Notes: generated by a model not told the origin, from the letters alone. A stretch of DNA of 64,000 bases from Paraburkholderia caffeinitolerans (GCF_902859945.1 NZ_CADIKL010000007.1:62001-126000); one strand, 5' to 3'. Shown: positions 49,471-59,185, counted from the first letter of the stretch. Numbers and translations are program-made.

Positions 49471-50760
49471 ATGGTCCCGCATCTGGTTACGGCGTTGAAC
49501 GGTCCGCTTCTCGAGCTCGAGCAGCGCATCCTTGACGCGACGCCGTCCATCGAGCGCTGGTTCCGCCTTGAATGGATGGAGCACACGCCGCCGTTCTACT
49601 GTTCGGTGGACCTGCGCAATGCCGGCTTCAAGCTCGCGCCGGTCGACACCAATCTCTTTCCCGGCGCCTTCAACTGCCTGCCGCAGGAAGTGCTGCCGCT
49701 CGCCGTGCAGGCCGCCATGGCGGCCATCGAAAAGATCTGCCCGGACGCCAAGAACCTGCTCGTGATTCCCGAGATGCACACGCGCAACGCGTTCTATCTG
49801 GAGAATGTTGCGCGCCTGGCCACGATCATGCGCCAGGCGGGCCTGAACGTGCGCTTCGGCACGCTCGACGAAACCATCGCCGGGCCGGTCACGATCTCGC
49901 TCGCGGACGGCCAGAAGATCGTGCTCGAGCCGCTCGAGCGTTCGCAGCGGCGCCTCGGGCTGAAGAACTTCGATCCGTGCTCGATCCTGCTGAACAATGA
50001 TCTCTCGGGCGGCATTCCGCCGGTGCTGGAGAACCTGCACGAGCAATATCTGCTGCCGCCGCTGCACGCGGGCTGGGCGGTGCGCCGCAAGTCCACGCAC
50101 TTCTCCTGCTATGACGACGTGGCGAAGAAGTTCGCGAAGATGGTGGGCGTGGACCCGTGGATGATCAATCCGTACTTCGCGCACGTGGAGGGCGTCGATT
50201 TCGAGGCGCGCACGGGCGAGGAGAAGCTGGCGGCGTCCATCGACGCGGTGCTCAAGAAGATCGCGAAGAAGTATCGCGAGTACGGCATCAGCGAAAAGCC
50301 CTATGTGGTGATCAAGTCCGACGCCGGCACCGATGGTCGCGGCGTGATGACGGTGCACGACGCCTCCGAGGTCGCCGCGCTCACGAAGCGTGAACGTGCG
50401 AAGATGTCGGCCACGAAGGACGGGCTTGAAGTGCGCGACGTGATCGTGCAGGAAGGGGTCTACACGTTCGAGCATATCGGCGACGAAGTGGCCGAGCCGG
50501 TCGTCTACATGATCGACCGCTACGTGGTGGGGGGCTTCTACCGCGCGCACGGCAGCCGCGAGCGCGACCAGAACCTGAATGCGCCGGGCATGCACTACGT
50601 GCCGCTCGGCTTCGAGCACACTGCGCTGCCCGACACGCGCGCGAAGCCCGGCGCAGCGCCGCCCAACCGCTTCTACATGTACGGCGTGGTGGCGCGTCTG
50701 GGCTTGCTCGCGGCGTCGGTCGAGCTGGAGAAGACCGACCCCGAGGCGATCCAGGTATAG
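49471..50760 (+). CDS. gshA: Glutamate--cysteine ligase (proteobacterial type)
   Basis: This 429-residue enzyme makes gamma-glutamylcysteine, the first step of glutathione synthesis. It belongs to the GshA branch found in beta-proteobacteria, with FKLAPVDTNLFPGAFNCLP, VIPEMHTRNAFYLENVARLA and VIKSDAGTDGRGVM; the C-terminal part reads MHYVPLGFEHTALPDTRAKP. The ATG at 49471 gives the normal length although no good Shine-Dalgarno is visible. The upstream open frame to 49291 encodes non-conserved sequence. gshB follows 125 bp later. Confidence 0.93.
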   Translation: MVPHLVTALNGPLLELEQRILDATPSIERWFRLEWMEHTPPFYCSVDLRNAGFKLAPVDTNLFPGAFNCLPQEVLPLAVQAAMAAIEKICPDAKNLLVIPEMHTRNAFYLENVARLATIMRQAGLNVRFGTLDETIAGPVTISLADGQKIVLEPLERSQRRLGLKNFDPCSILLNNDLSGGIPPVLENLHEQYLLPPLHAGWAVRRKSTHFSCYDDVAKKFAKMVGVDPWMINPYFAHVEGVDFEARTGEEKLAASIDAVLKKIAKKYREYGISEKPYVVIKSDAGTDGRGVMTVHDASEVAALTKRERAKMSATKDGLEVRDVIVQEGVYTFEHIGDEVAEPVVYMIDRYVVGGFYRAHGSRERDQNLNAPGMHYVPLGFEHTALPDTRAKPGAAPPNRFYMYGVVARLGLLAASVELEKTDPEAIQV

Positions 50761-50885
50761 CCAGGTTAGAGCCCCACGACCGCCGTTTTTCGGACAATTC
50801 AACGCAGCGCCCGCCCCCGAGCGGGCGTTGCCGTCATAACACCCCGCACAACGCGGGCACCAGGCAGGGACAAGGCAGAGACGAT

Positions 50886-51839
50886 ATGGACATTCTCTTC
50901 ATCGCCGATCCGCTCGAGCGGTTCAAGATCTACAAGGACTCGACTTACGCGATGATGGCCGAGGCCGCGAAGCGCGGCCATACGCTGTTTGCGTGCGAGC
51001 CCCAGCATCTGGCATGGGTGAACGGCCAGGTCGAGGCCGACGTGCGGCGCTTCGAGATCGTTGGCGACACGTCGGACCTGCATCGCGAAACCTGGTTCAA
51101 GGACACGCCGGACGAGCGCGCGCTCACCGGCTTCGACGCGGTCATCATGCGCAAGGATCCGCCGTTCGACATGGAGTATGTGACCTCCACGTGGCTGCTC
51201 GAAATCGCCGAGCGCGCGGGCGCGAAGATCTTCAACAAGCCGCAATCGATTCGCGATCACTCGGAAAAGCTCGCCATCGGCGAATTTCCGCAGTTCGTTG
51301 CGCCCACGCTCGTCACGCGTAGCGCAGCGCGCCTGCGCAAGTTCCATGAAGAGCACCAGGACGTGATCCTGAAGCCGCTCGACGGCATGGGCGGCATGGG
51401 CGTGTTCCGCGTAAAGGCGGACGGCATGAACCTCGGCTCGATCATCGAGATGCTGAGCCACGACGGCGCGCGCAGCGTGATGGCGCAGAAGTTCATCCCC
51501 GAAATCAAGGCCGGCGACAAGCGCATCCTGCTGATCGGCGGCGAGCCGGTGCCGTATTCGCTCGCGCGCATTCCGCAGGGCAACGAGGTGCGCGGTAATC
51601 TGGCGGCGGGCGGCCTCGGCGTTGCGCAGCCGCTCACCGCACGCGACATGGAGATTGCGAAGGCGCTTGGGGCCCCGCTCGCGGCACGCGGCCTGCTGCT
51701 CGTGGGGCTCGATGCCATCGGCGACTGGCTCACCGAGGTCAACGTGACGAGCCCGACTTGCTTTCGCGAGATCATGGAGCAGACCGGCTTCGACGTGGCG
51801 GCGATGTTCATCGACGCGCTGGAACGCGCGGCGGCTTGA
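50886..51839 (+). CDS. gshB: Glutathione synthetase GshB
   Basis: The 317-residue ATP-grasp enzyme adds glycine to gamma-glutamylcysteine. Conserved features include MDILFIADPLERFKIYKDST at the N-terminus, VIMRKDPPFDMEY, the ATP-grasp segment VILKPLDGMGGMGVFRV and the Mg-binding NVTSPTCFREI. It lies downstream of gshA, typical of Burkholderiales. The two probably form an operon that is not transcribed into the PTS genes, as a 399-bp gap follows. Confidence 0.95.
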   Translation: MDILFIADPLERFKIYKDSTYAMMAEAAKRGHTLFACEPQHLAWVNGQVEADVRRFEIVGDTSDLHRETWFKDTPDERALTGFDAVIMRKDPPFDMEYVTSTWLLEIAERAGAKIFNKPQSIRDHSEKLAIGEFPQFVAPTLVTRSAARLRKFHEEHQDVILKPLDGMGGMGVFRVKADGMNLGSIIEMLSHDGARSVMAQKFIPEIKAGDKRILLIGGEPVPYSLARIPQGNEVRGNLAAGGLGVAQPLTARDMEIAKALGAPLAARGLLLVGLDAIGDWLTEVNVTSPTCFREIMEQTGFDVAAMFIDALERAAA

Positions 51840-52238
51840 TTCCCGGCGCGGCGGCTGCATGTACTCGGTGCGGGCTACGCGGCCCGTGCAGCTGGCGCGT
51901 CCAGCGCATGGGCATTTCGCGACGCAAAACCACAAGCAAAACCGCTTGGTGTGCGCGAAAATGACCCTGTTACAATGCCGCGAGCCTGCGTTTCGCGGCG
52001 AGTTGTCCGGTGTGCCTTGAGATGTGCTTCGAGGTGCGCGTGGGCTGCCGCGCGGCGTGTGCTCCGACCCTGATGGCTCACGGCTGGCCACAGGATCGGC
52101 GCTGGCCGGGAAGGTCCGGTATCAACTGAAGCCGTCATTTGCAGTCACGCTGAAATATGAACTACCCCCAACGCGCCCTGCGGTCGCTGCCCCCCGAGGG
52201 GGTGTCAGTACTCTTGGGGCGGCCCGGCGAGTACTGAC
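51840..52238. other. Intergenic region ending in a hairpin at the EIIA start; possible interspersed repeat
   Basis: The 399 bp hold no supported gene. The last ~60 bp contain CCCCCCGAGGGGG followed by an inverted repeat: GTCAGTACTC (52204-52213) and GAGTACTGAC (52229-52238), a perfect 10-bp stem with a 15-nt GC-rich loop. The right arm ends immediately before the ATG at 52239. The CCCCCCGAGGGGG/GGGGCGGCCCGG composition resembles interspersed repeats I recall from Burkholderia and Ralstonia genomes. Confidence 0.55.
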
Positions 52239-52793
52239 ATGGCAGGAATTCTGATCATCGCCCACGCACCGCTCGCCACTGCGCTGCGCGAGTGCATCGC
52301 TCATATCTATGGCGGCTGTCCGGCGCGCATTGGCGCGCTCGATGTCTTGCCCGACAGCGACCCCGTCGAGGTGGTCGCGCAGGCAACATCCGAAATCGAG
52401 CGTCTGCGCGAGGACAACGGCGCGCTCGTGCTCACCGACATGTTCGGCGCCACACCTTCGAATATCGCTGCCCGGCTTGCTACCGTGCCACAGGTGCGCG
52501 TGCTGGCGGGCGTCAATCTGCCGATGCTTGTGCGCGCCGTGTGCTACCGCACGACGCCGCTCGATTTGCTGGTGGAAAAAGCGCTTGCGGGCGCGAGCAA
52601 GGGCATTCAGGCGATCGGGCCGGGCACGCCGGCTCCCGAATGCGGCTGCGCGCCCACCCCGTGTGCCGAGGCTGCGGCCGATGCGGCGGAGCAGGCCGCG
52701 GCGGGCACGGCAAGCCTGACGGGCGCAACGGATAGCGCCAAAGTGGCGAGCGTCCTTTCAACCGGGGTTCTGAAGCCTGCCGGCGCGGCCTGA
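52239..52793 (+). CDS. PTS EIIA component, mannose/fructose family
   Basis: The 184-residue protein has the EIIA-Man fold with the phospho-acceptor His9 in GILIIAHAPLATAL and VLTDMFGATPSNIA. About 60 residues at the C-terminus are Ala-rich and Cys-containing (PAPECGCAPTPCAEAAAD), absent from minimal EIIA-Man. HPr and EI genes follow but no EIIB or EIIC, so it is probably regulatory, as in the PTS-Ntr-like or EIIA-Man/HPr/EI chains of Burkholderiales. The start lies at the foot of a hairpin; no free Shine-Dalgarno is visible. Confidence 0.9.
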   Translation: MAGILIIAHAPLATALRECIAHIYGGCPARIGALDVLPDSDPVEVVAQATSEIERLREDNGALVLTDMFGATPSNIAARLATVPQVRVLAGVNLPMLVRAVCYRTTPLDLLVEKALAGASKGIQAIGPGTPAPECGCAPTPCAEAAADAAEQAAAGTASLTGATDSAKVASVLSTGVLKPAGAA

Positions 52794-52971
52794 GTTGGCA
52801 ATTGGCCTGGCCATCAGCCAGGTACCGCACTGCCAACCGGGTTGCCATTGTGTGGACAAACCGCACGGGCAAACCCGCCAAACGCAGCGGCCACACAGCG
52901 TGCACGTCCCGCGCGAGCGACGCACAATCACCAAGCATTACATCAACACACTGCGCCTGGATCGACGAACT

Positions 52972-53241
52972 ATGCTGCAACAAGAAACGACCATCGTGAA
53001 CAAACTCGGCCTGCATGCACGCGCGTCGGCGAAGCTGACGCAACTGGCCGGCAACTATCAGTCGGAAATCTGGATGAGCCGCAATGGCCGCCGGATCAAC
53101 GCCAAAAGCATCATGGGCGTGATGATGCTGGCGGCGGGCATCGGCAGCACGGTGCTGATCGAAACCGAAGGCCCGGACGAAGCCGACGCCATGGGCGCGA
53201 TGCTCAAGCTCATCGCCGACAAGTTCGGCGAAGGCCAGTGA
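52972..53241 (+). CDS. ptsH: HPr phosphocarrier protein
   Basis: This 89-residue protein has the phospho-acceptor His15 in NKLGLHARASAKL and the regulatory Ser46 in NAKSIMGVMML. It takes phosphate from EI and gives it to EIIA. The presence of Ser46 suggests control by HPr kinase. The in-frame region upstream of the ATG at 52972 is not HPr-like. A terminator lies between it and ptsI. Confidence 0.94.
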   Translation: MLQQETTIVNKLGLHARASAKLTQLAGNYQSEIWMSRNGRRINAKSIMGVMMLAAGIGSTVLIETEGPDEADAMGAMLKLIADKFGEGQ

Positions 53242-53333
53242 ATTTCGTGCATCGGCGCGCTATGACTTCCCGGTATTTGCCGGCGCTCTGATCATTGCCG
53301 GCGGTGCTGATTGCCGCCACCCCCGCCTCCACG

Positions 53334-53365
53334 ACGCCGCGCTTGTCCGCGGCGTTTTCATTTCC
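53334..53365 (+). terminator. Intrinsic terminator between ptsH and ptsI
   Basis: ACGCCGCG and CGCGGCGT arms with a 6-nt loop, followed by TTTCATTT. It may uncouple ptsI from ptsH. Confidence 0.75.
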
Positions 53366-53476
53366 GCGCTGCGCCAGGCAACATCGGCGCGCTGCGGAAT
53401 TTATAATGAACGCCGGGGTCAGAGAGAGCGCATTGCAGCGGTTTGCCGCGGCATCAAATAACCAGAGGAGGTGCGC

Positions 53477-55216
53477 GTGCCGTTCACGCTGCATGGGATT
53501 CCCGTATCACGCGGTATTGCCATCGGGCGAGCGTATCTGATCGCCCCGGCTGCGCTCGACGTCGACCACTATCTGATCGAGCCGCCGCAGATCGAAGGCG
53601 AAATCGAGCGCTTTCGCGCCGCGCTCGCGCTCGTCGAGCGGGAGCTCGATACGCTGCGCGCCGACCTCGCCGCCGACGCGCCCACCGAAATGGGTGCCTT
53701 CATCGACGTGCACCTCATGATCCTGAACGACGTCATGCTCGTTCAGGAGACCATCGACCTCATCCGCACGCGCCGCTTCAATGTGGAGTGGGCGCTCACT
53801 GAGCAGCTCGAGCGCCTCACCCGCCACTTCGACGAAGTCGAGGACGAATACCTGCGCGAGCGCAAGGCCGACATCGAGCAGGTGGCCGAGCGCGTGCTGA
53901 AGGCGCTCGCGGGCGCCTCGCCCGCGGCGCTGCACGGTGGCTGCGACGAGATGATCGTGGTGGCGCACGACATCGCGCCCGCCGACATGCTGCAGTTCAA
54001 GGGGCAGACGTTCCAGGGCTTCGTCACCGATCTGGGCGGGCGCACCTCGCATACGGCGATCGTTGCGCGCAGTCTCGGCATTCCGGCCGCCGTGGGCGTG
54101 CAGCAGGCGAGTGCGCTGATTCGCCAGGACGACCTCATCATCGTCGATGGCGATCACGGCGTCGTGATCGTCGACCCCGCGCCCATTGTGCTGGAGGAGT
54201 ACACCTACCGGCAAAGCGAGATGGCGCTCGAGCGGCGCAAGCTGCAGCGCCTGAAGTTCTCGCCCACGCAAACACTGTGCGGCGCGAAGATCGGGCTCTA
54301 CGCGAACATCGAGTTGCCCGAGGACGCACAGGCGGCGCTCGACGCGGGCGCGACGGGCGTGGGCCTGTTCCGCACCGAGTTCCTGTTCATGAACCACAAG
54401 GACCGGCTGCCGGAGGAGGAGGAGCAGTTCATCGCCTACCGCCGCGCGGCCGAGTTGATGAACGGGCTGCCCGTGACCATCCGCACGATCGACGTGGGCG
54501 CGGACAAGCCGCTCGACTCGATGAGTGGCGGCGACGGCTACGAGACCGCCGCGAACCCGGCGCTCGGCCTTCGCGCGATTCGCTGGAGCCTTTCCGAGCC
54601 GCAGATGTTCCTCACGCAGTTGCGAGCGATCCTGCGAGCGTCGGCGTTCGGCATGGTCAAGATCCTGGTGCCGATGCTCGCGCACGCGCAGCAGATCGAC
54701 CAGACGCTCGACCTCATTCGCGAGGCCAAACGCCAGCTCGACGACGCGGGGCTCGCCTACGACCCGAACGTGCAAGTGGGCGCGATGATCGAGATTCCGG
54801 CGGCGGCGCTTGCGCTGCCGATGTTCTTGCGGCGTCTGGATTTCCTCTCGATCGGCACCAACGACCTGATCCAGTACACGCTCGCGATCGACCGCGCCGA
54901 CAACGCCGTGGCGGATCTCTACGACCCGCTGCATCCGGCCGTGCTGCAACTCATCGCGCATACGCTGCGCGAGGCGAAGCGCGTGGGCGTGCCGGTTTCG
55001 GTGTGCGGGGAAATGGCTGGTGATCCGCAGCTCACGCGTTTGCTGCTCGGCATGGGGCTGACCGAATTCTCGATGCATCCGAGTCAGCTGCTCGTGGTGA
55101 AGCAGGAGATCCTGCGCTCGCAGATCAAGGCGCTGGAGAAGCCGGTGGCCGACGTGCTGGCCGCCTATGAGCCCGAGGAGCTGCAGGCGGCGCTCGAGAG
55201 GCTCGCGCTCGCGTAG
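53477..55216 (+). CDS. ptsI: PTS enzyme I (phosphoenolpyruvate--protein phosphotransferase)
   Basis: This 579-residue enzyme starts the PTS chain by autophosphorylation from PEP. The N-terminal domain has GIPVSRGIAIGRAYL and the active-site His in DLGGRTSHTAIVARS (near residue 190). The PEP-binding TIM barrel follows with GVGLFRTEFLFM, PVTIRTIDVGADKPL and FLSIGTNDLIQYTLAIDR. No GAF domain precedes it, so it is the EI (not EI-Ntr) form. AGAGGAGGT before the GTG at 53477 supports that start over a GTG two codons upstream. With HPr and EIIA but no sugar permease it probably has a signalling role. Confidence 0.94.
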   Translation: MPFTLHGIPVSRGIAIGRAYLIAPAALDVDHYLIEPPQIEGEIERFRAALALVERELDTLRADLAADAPTEMGAFIDVHLMILNDVMLVQETIDLIRTRRFNVEWALTEQLERLTRHFDEVEDEYLRERKADIEQVAERVLKALAGASPAALHGGCDEMIVVAHDIAPADMLQFKGQTFQGFVTDLGGRTSHTAIVARSLGIPAAVGVQQASALIRQDDLIIVDGDHGVVIVDPAPIVLEEYTYRQSEMALERRKLQRLKFSPTQTLCGAKIGLYANIELPEDAQAALDAGATGVGLFRTEFLFMNHKDRLPEEEEQFIAYRRAAELMNGLPVTIRTIDVGADKPLDSMSGGDGYETAANPALGLRAIRWSLSEPQMFLTQLRAILRASAFGMVKILVPMLAHAQQIDQTLDLIREAKRQLDDAGLAYDPNVQVGAMIEIPAAALALPMFLRRLDFLSIGTNDLIQYTLAIDRADNAVADLYDPLHPAVLQLIAHTLREAKRVGVPVSVCGEMAGDPQLTRLLLGMGLTEFSMHPSQLLVVKQEILRSQIKALEKPVADVLAAYEPEELQAALERLALA

Positions 55217-55258
55217 CGGGTTTTTAGCCTTCGCGAGAAGCCTTGACGAACGGCACGC

Positions 55259-56014
55259 TCAGCCGCGCCGTTCGCCGCACACCGGGCAATCGGGCTGGCG
55301 CGCCACGCGCATCGTGTTCCACTCCATGCGCAGCGAGTCCAGCATCATCAGCCGGCCGACGAGCGGCGTGCCGATCTCGCCGATCACGCGCAATGCCTCG
55401 GCGGCCTGCATCGATCCGATGATCCCCACCGTGGGCGCGAAGACGCCCATCGTCGAGCACGCCACTTCCTCGAAGGGTTGATCCTCCGGGAACACACACG
55501 CATAGCAGGGCGAGGCCGCGTCGCGGAAATCGAAGGTGCTGATCTGCCCGTCGAAGCGCAGCGCCGCGCCCGAGACGAGCGGCACGCCGTGCTTCACGCA
55601 CGCGCGATTGATGGCGTGGCGCGTGGCGAAGTTGTCAGTGCAATCGAGTACGACGGTCGCGCTCGGCACGTGCGCGTCGAGCCATGTATCGTCGATGCGC
55701 GCCTGTACGGCATTGACCTTCACCTCGGGATTCAGGCGCGCGATGGCGTCGCGACCCGATTCGACCTTGGCGTGGCCCACCGAAGCCGTCTCGTGCATGA
55801 TCTGCCGCTGCAGGTTGGTGAGGTCGACGGTGTCGTTGTCGACGAGCGTGAGCGTGCCCACGCCCGAGGCCGCGAGATACATGGCCGCCGGCGAGCCGAG
55901 GCCGCCCGCGCCGATTACGAGCGCATGCGCGTCGAGAAAGCGCTGCTGCGCCTCTATGCCGATCTCGTCGACGAGGATATGGCGGGAATAGCGGAGGAGT
56001 TGGTCGTCGTTCAT
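55259..56014 (-). CDS. moeB: ThiF/MoeB-family adenylyltransferase
   Basis: The 251-residue E1-like enzyme has the ATP-binding GAGGLGSP (residues 35-42), DNDTVDLTNLQRQI and the substrate Cys in ACSTMGVFAPTVG. Zinc-binding cysteines are CYAC and CPVC. It adenylates the C-terminus of a sulfur carrier (MoaD or ThiS). It lacks a C-terminal rhodanese domain. The ATG at 56014 (MNDDQLLRYSRHI) is the conserved family start. It is convergent with ptsI, and the processing-protease gene lies upstream. Confidence 0.88.
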   Translation of the reverse strand: MNDDQLLRYSRHILVDEIGIEAQQRFLDAHALVIGAGGLGSPAAMYLAASGVGTLTLVDNDTVDLTNLQRQIMHETASVGHAKVESGRDAIARLNPEVKVNAVQARIDDTWLDAHVPSATVVLDCTDNFATRHAINRACVKHGVPLVSGAALRFDGQISTFDFRDAASPCYACVFPEDQPFEEVACSTMGVFAPTVGIIGSMQAAEALRVIGEIGTPLVGRLMMLDSLRMEWNTMRVARQPDCPVCGERRG

Positions 56015-56175
56015 CGCGATGCGCACGGTGCTTGGGCGCTGCGATGGGCAGGGGGGCCGTGACGCGCGCCGGGAGTACGGAAACCTTATTGTACTGGCGC
56101 GGAGGACTTCGTCCTCGCGGCCCACGATGTGCGGGCCGCGAGGCGAGTGATGCTGAACTGCGAACAAACAGGGAG

Positions 56176-56194
56176 CCAGCGGCGAAACCGCTGG
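56176..56194 (-). terminator. Hairpin after the processing-protease gene
   Basis: Perfect 7-bp stem (CCAGCGG/CCGCTGG) with a 5-nt loop, followed on the minus strand by a modest T-rich tract (CTCCCTGTTTGTT). Confidence 0.4.
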
Positions 56195-56207
56195 CCGGAC
56201 CCCGGTG

Positions 56208-57779
56208 TTACTTCGCCGGCGCGGAGGCCGGAGCGGCTGCGGAGCCCGCTGCGGGCGCGGAGGCAGGCGGTTGCACGGCGATCGGCGCCGAAGCCGACGC
56301 AGCCGGCTTCTGCTGCGCGAGGCGGCGCTCCATCGGCGACTTCGACTCCGTCACCGGCTTGCCCTGGAGCTTGTTCAACGCCTGCTGGAGCATGAAGTCG
56401 TCGGCCGTGCCGAACTCGACGGGCTTGCGCTCGCGGTCCTTCTGGCGTTGTTCCGGCGTCTTCTTGTCGTTCTGCTCCTCGAGCTGGCGCAGCGTGTCCA
56501 TGCGCTCCTGCTCGCGCGCTTCCTGCTCCTTCTTCTCGTTCGGATCCTGCGTGTTCGCAAGGTGGTTCTGGTAGTCGACCTCGCGCGTAACGAGTGCGTC
56601 GTCCGGATCGCCGTCGGCGTACTGATCGACCGGAAGGTCAGGACGAATGCCCTTGTTCTGGATCGAGCGGCCGCTCGGCGTGTAGTAGTACGCCGTGGTC
56701 AGACGCAGCGCCGTGTCGGCCGTCATCGGACGCACGGTTTGCACCGAGCCCTTGCCGAAGGTCGTCTTGCCGATGATGAGCGCACGCTTCTGGTCCTGCA
56801 GCGCGCCGGCCACGATTTCCGACGCCGAAGCCGAATAGGCGTTGGTCAGCACGATCATCGGCACGGTCTTGAACTCGGCTGCCTCACCCTTGAGCGGGTC
56901 GCCGTCGAACGAAGGCAGGCGGTAGTTCTCGTAGGTGTCGCGGTAGACCTGCTTGGAGTCCGGGATCTGGCCGTTCGTGGAGACCACGACCGAGTCCGGC
57001 GGCAGGAACGCGCCCGCCACGCCCACGGCGCTCTGCAGCAGGCCGCCGCCGTTGTTGCGCAGGTCGAGAATGAAGCCCTTGAGATTCGGTTCCTGGCGCG
57101 CGATGTCCTGGAGCTTCGCGGCGAGGTCGGGGACCGTGCGCTCCTGGAAGCTCGTGATGCGCACGTAGGCGTAGCCCGGCTGCAGGATCTTCGACTTCAC
57201 GCTCTGCACCTTGATGATGGCGCGCGTGATGGTGAGCGGGAAGGTACGGTCGTCGGTCTTGCGGAAGATCGTGAGCGTGACCTTCGTGCCCGGGTCGCCG
57301 CGCATCTGCTTGACGGCCTGGTCGAGCGTCATGCCGCGCACGGGCTTGTCGTTGATGCGCGTGATGAGGTCGCCCGGACGGATGCCGGCGCGGAACGCAG
57401 GCGTGTCCTCAATCGGCGAGATGACCTTGATCAAACCGTCTTCCGACGAAATCTCGATGCCGAGGCCGGCGAAGCGGCCCTTGGTCTGCTCCTGGAGTTC
57501 TTGATAGTCGGTCTTGTCGAGATACGACGAGTGCGGGTCGAGGCTCGACACCATGCCTTTGATGGCGGCGGTGAGGAGCTTTTTGTCGTCGACCGGCGTG
57601 ACGTACTCATGCTTGATTTGGCCGAACACTTCGGCGAAGAGCCGGAGCTGGTCGAGCGGCAGCGGCTCGATCACGGTTTGCTGGGTTTGCTGCGCCGAAG
57701 CGGAGATCTGCAGGGTGGCAAATACGCCGGTCGCGAGGCCAGCAGCGATCAGGCCGATGTTTTTGAGGTTTTTTCGCAT
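56208..57779 (-). CDS. S41-family C-terminal processing protease
   Basis: The 523-residue periplasmic protease has a signal peptide or anchor (NIGLIAAGLATGVFATLQISASA), a PDZ domain (FAGLGIEISSEDGLIKVISPIE, residues about 102-190) and the S41 catalytic core. The core holds the Ser in NAYSASASEIVAGAL near 316-320 and the Lys in GKTTFGKGSVQ at 343. The C-terminus is highly charged then Ala/Pro-rich. CtpA-type enzymes trim periplasmic and membrane proteins at hydrophobic C-termini. It begins 432 bp from gpmA on the same strand. Confidence 0.93.
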   Translation of the reverse strand: MRKNLKNIGLIAAGLATGVFATLQISASAQQTQQTVIEPLPLDQLRLFAEVFGQIKHEYVTPVDDKKLLTAAIKGMVSSLDPHSSYLDKTDYQELQEQTKGRFAGLGIEISSEDGLIKVISPIEDTPAFRAGIRPGDLITRINDKPVRGMTLDQAVKQMRGDPGTKVTLTIFRKTDDRTFPLTITRAIIKVQSVKSKILQPGYAYVRITSFQERTVPDLAAKLQDIARQEPNLKGFILDLRNNGGGLLQSAVGVAGAFLPPDSVVVSTNGQIPDSKQVYRDTYENYRLPSFDGDPLKGEAAEFKTVPMIVLTNAYSASASEIVAGALQDQKRALIIGKTTFGKGSVQTVRPMTADTALRLTTAYYYTPSGRSIQNKGIRPDLPVDQYADGDPDDALVTREVDYQNHLANTQDPNEKKEQEAREQERMDTLRQLEEQNDKKTPEQRQKDRERKPVEFGTADDFMLQQALNKLQGKPVTESKSPMERRLAQQKPAASASAPIAVQPPASAPAAGSAAAPASAPAK

Positions 57780-58211
57780 AGAGATTGTTGCGTGCGGTCG
57801 AAAAGGCGCGTGGCAGCGTCTAATGGAAAAGCGACGGACAAGTATAACTGCACACTTGACCGCTCTGTGCATAAGGCGCGATCAGGGCTGATGGAGGTGG
57901 TGTCCGCGAACGCGATTCGAGCGCTGGCGCGTGGACGAACGTTGCGGGTTCGACAGTCCGGATGCAGCGGGGTTCGCACGTTGCGTGCCGCAATGCCTTG
58001 CCAGGCGCGGGGCTGGCGGGAGACTGGCAGCGCGGTGGCTGTGGGCTGGCTTGTTTGTCAGCGAAGCTGGAAACGCGGAAGGATTTACCCGCTTGAATGG
58101 CTTGAACCGCTTGAGACGCGGGGATGAGCTACCACAGAGGTGCTGCTGAACCGCCGACCCCGTGCGATTGCGCGAGGCGGCGGTTTGGATGCAATACGGG
58201 CGAGAAAAGGC
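57780..58211. other. Intergenic gap between gpmA and the processing protease
   Basis: The 432 bp hold no supported gene. The right part contains an 8-bp stem hairpin (AACCGCCG at 58149-58156 with CGGCGGTT at 58178-58185), possibly a weak terminator of gpmA. The left part should hold the protease promoter. Confidence 0.45.
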
Positions 58212-58961
58212 TTAGCCCGCCTTCTTGCCCTGGTTCGCGACAGCAGCTGCAGCCTTCGCGATAGCGTCGGCGTCGCCCAGATAGTAGTGCTTGATGGGCT
58301 TGAGGTTCTCGTCGAGCTCATAGACGAGCGGCACGCCGTTCGGGATGTTCAGGCCGACGATGTCCGAGTCCGAGATGTCGTCGAGATACTTCACGAGCGC
58401 GCGGATCGAGTTGCCGTGCGCGGTGATCACGACCTTCTTGCCCGCCTTGATGGCCGGGGCGATCGATTCGTTCCACAGCGGCATCACGCGCGCGACCGTG
58501 TCCTTCAGGCACTCGGTGAGCGGCAGCGCTTCGCGCGGCACCTTCGCGTAGCGCGGATCGTCGTAGGCCGTGCGCGAGTCGGTGGGTTCGAGCGCGGGCG
58601 GCGGCGTGTCGTAGCTGCGGCGCCAGACCAGCACCTGCTCGTCGCCGAATTTCGCGGCGGTTTCCGCCTTGTTCAGGCCCGAAAGCGCACCGTAGTGACG
58701 CTCGTTCAGGCGCCACGAATGGACCACCGGCAGGTACATCTGGTCCATTTGGTCCTGCACGTGCCAGAGCGTGCGGATCGCGCGCTTGAGCACCGACGTA
58801 TAGGCGATGTCGAACGAATAACCCGACGCCTTGAGCAGCTGGCCGGCCTGCTGGGCTTCGAGGTTGCCCTTTTCGGTCAGGTCGACGTCGACCCAGCCGG
58901 TGAAGCGGTTTTCCTTGTTCCACGTCGATTCGCCGTGGCGGATGAGTACAAGTTTGAACAT
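58212..58961 (-). CDS. gpmA: 2,3-bisphosphoglycerate-dependent phosphoglycerate mutase
   Basis: The 249-residue glycolytic enzyme interconverts 3- and 2-phosphoglycerate. LVLIRHGES with the phosphohistidine at residue 9, [15 protein letters not shown], and the second catalytic His in [14 protein letters not shown] are all present. [12 protein letters not shown] ends the conserved core. The ATG at 58961 is the family start; a longer frame upstream is not conserved. It is divergent from the rhodanese gene. Confidence 0.96.
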   Translation of the reverse strand: MFKLVLIRHGESTWNKENRFTGWVDVDLTEKGNLEAQQAGQLLKASGYSFDIAYTSVLKRAIRTLWHVQDQMDQMYLPVVHSWRLNERHYGALSGLNKAETAAKFGDEQVLVWRRSYDTPPPALEPTDSRTAYDDPRYAKVPREALPLTECLKDTVARVMPLWNESIAPAIKAGKKVVITAHGNSIRALVKYLDDISDSDIVGLNIPNGVPLVYELDENLKPIKHYYLGDADAIAKAAAAVANQGKKAG

Positions 58962-59185
58962 GAAAATGACGGTCGGTAGTGAAGGAAGCGGTAATCGGGG
59001 CCGGAGTTCGCCGGGGGCGCCGGTCATGCGGCTGCGTCGCTGCGGCGGTTCGGTCCCGTGCGTCGCATACACGATTGCGCACCCGGGCTGGAGGGCGGCA
59101 ACCTTGCGACAAACGGTTATTTTATAATGAGCGGATTGCCCAAATCAGTTTCTCCCCGATTTCTCTTTTTCCCGGCGGATCATCC

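Noticed and set aside
52795..52971. Upstream extension of the HPr frame
   Set aside because: Sequence is not HPr-like; the ATG at 52972 gives the standard family length and numbering (His15, Ser46).
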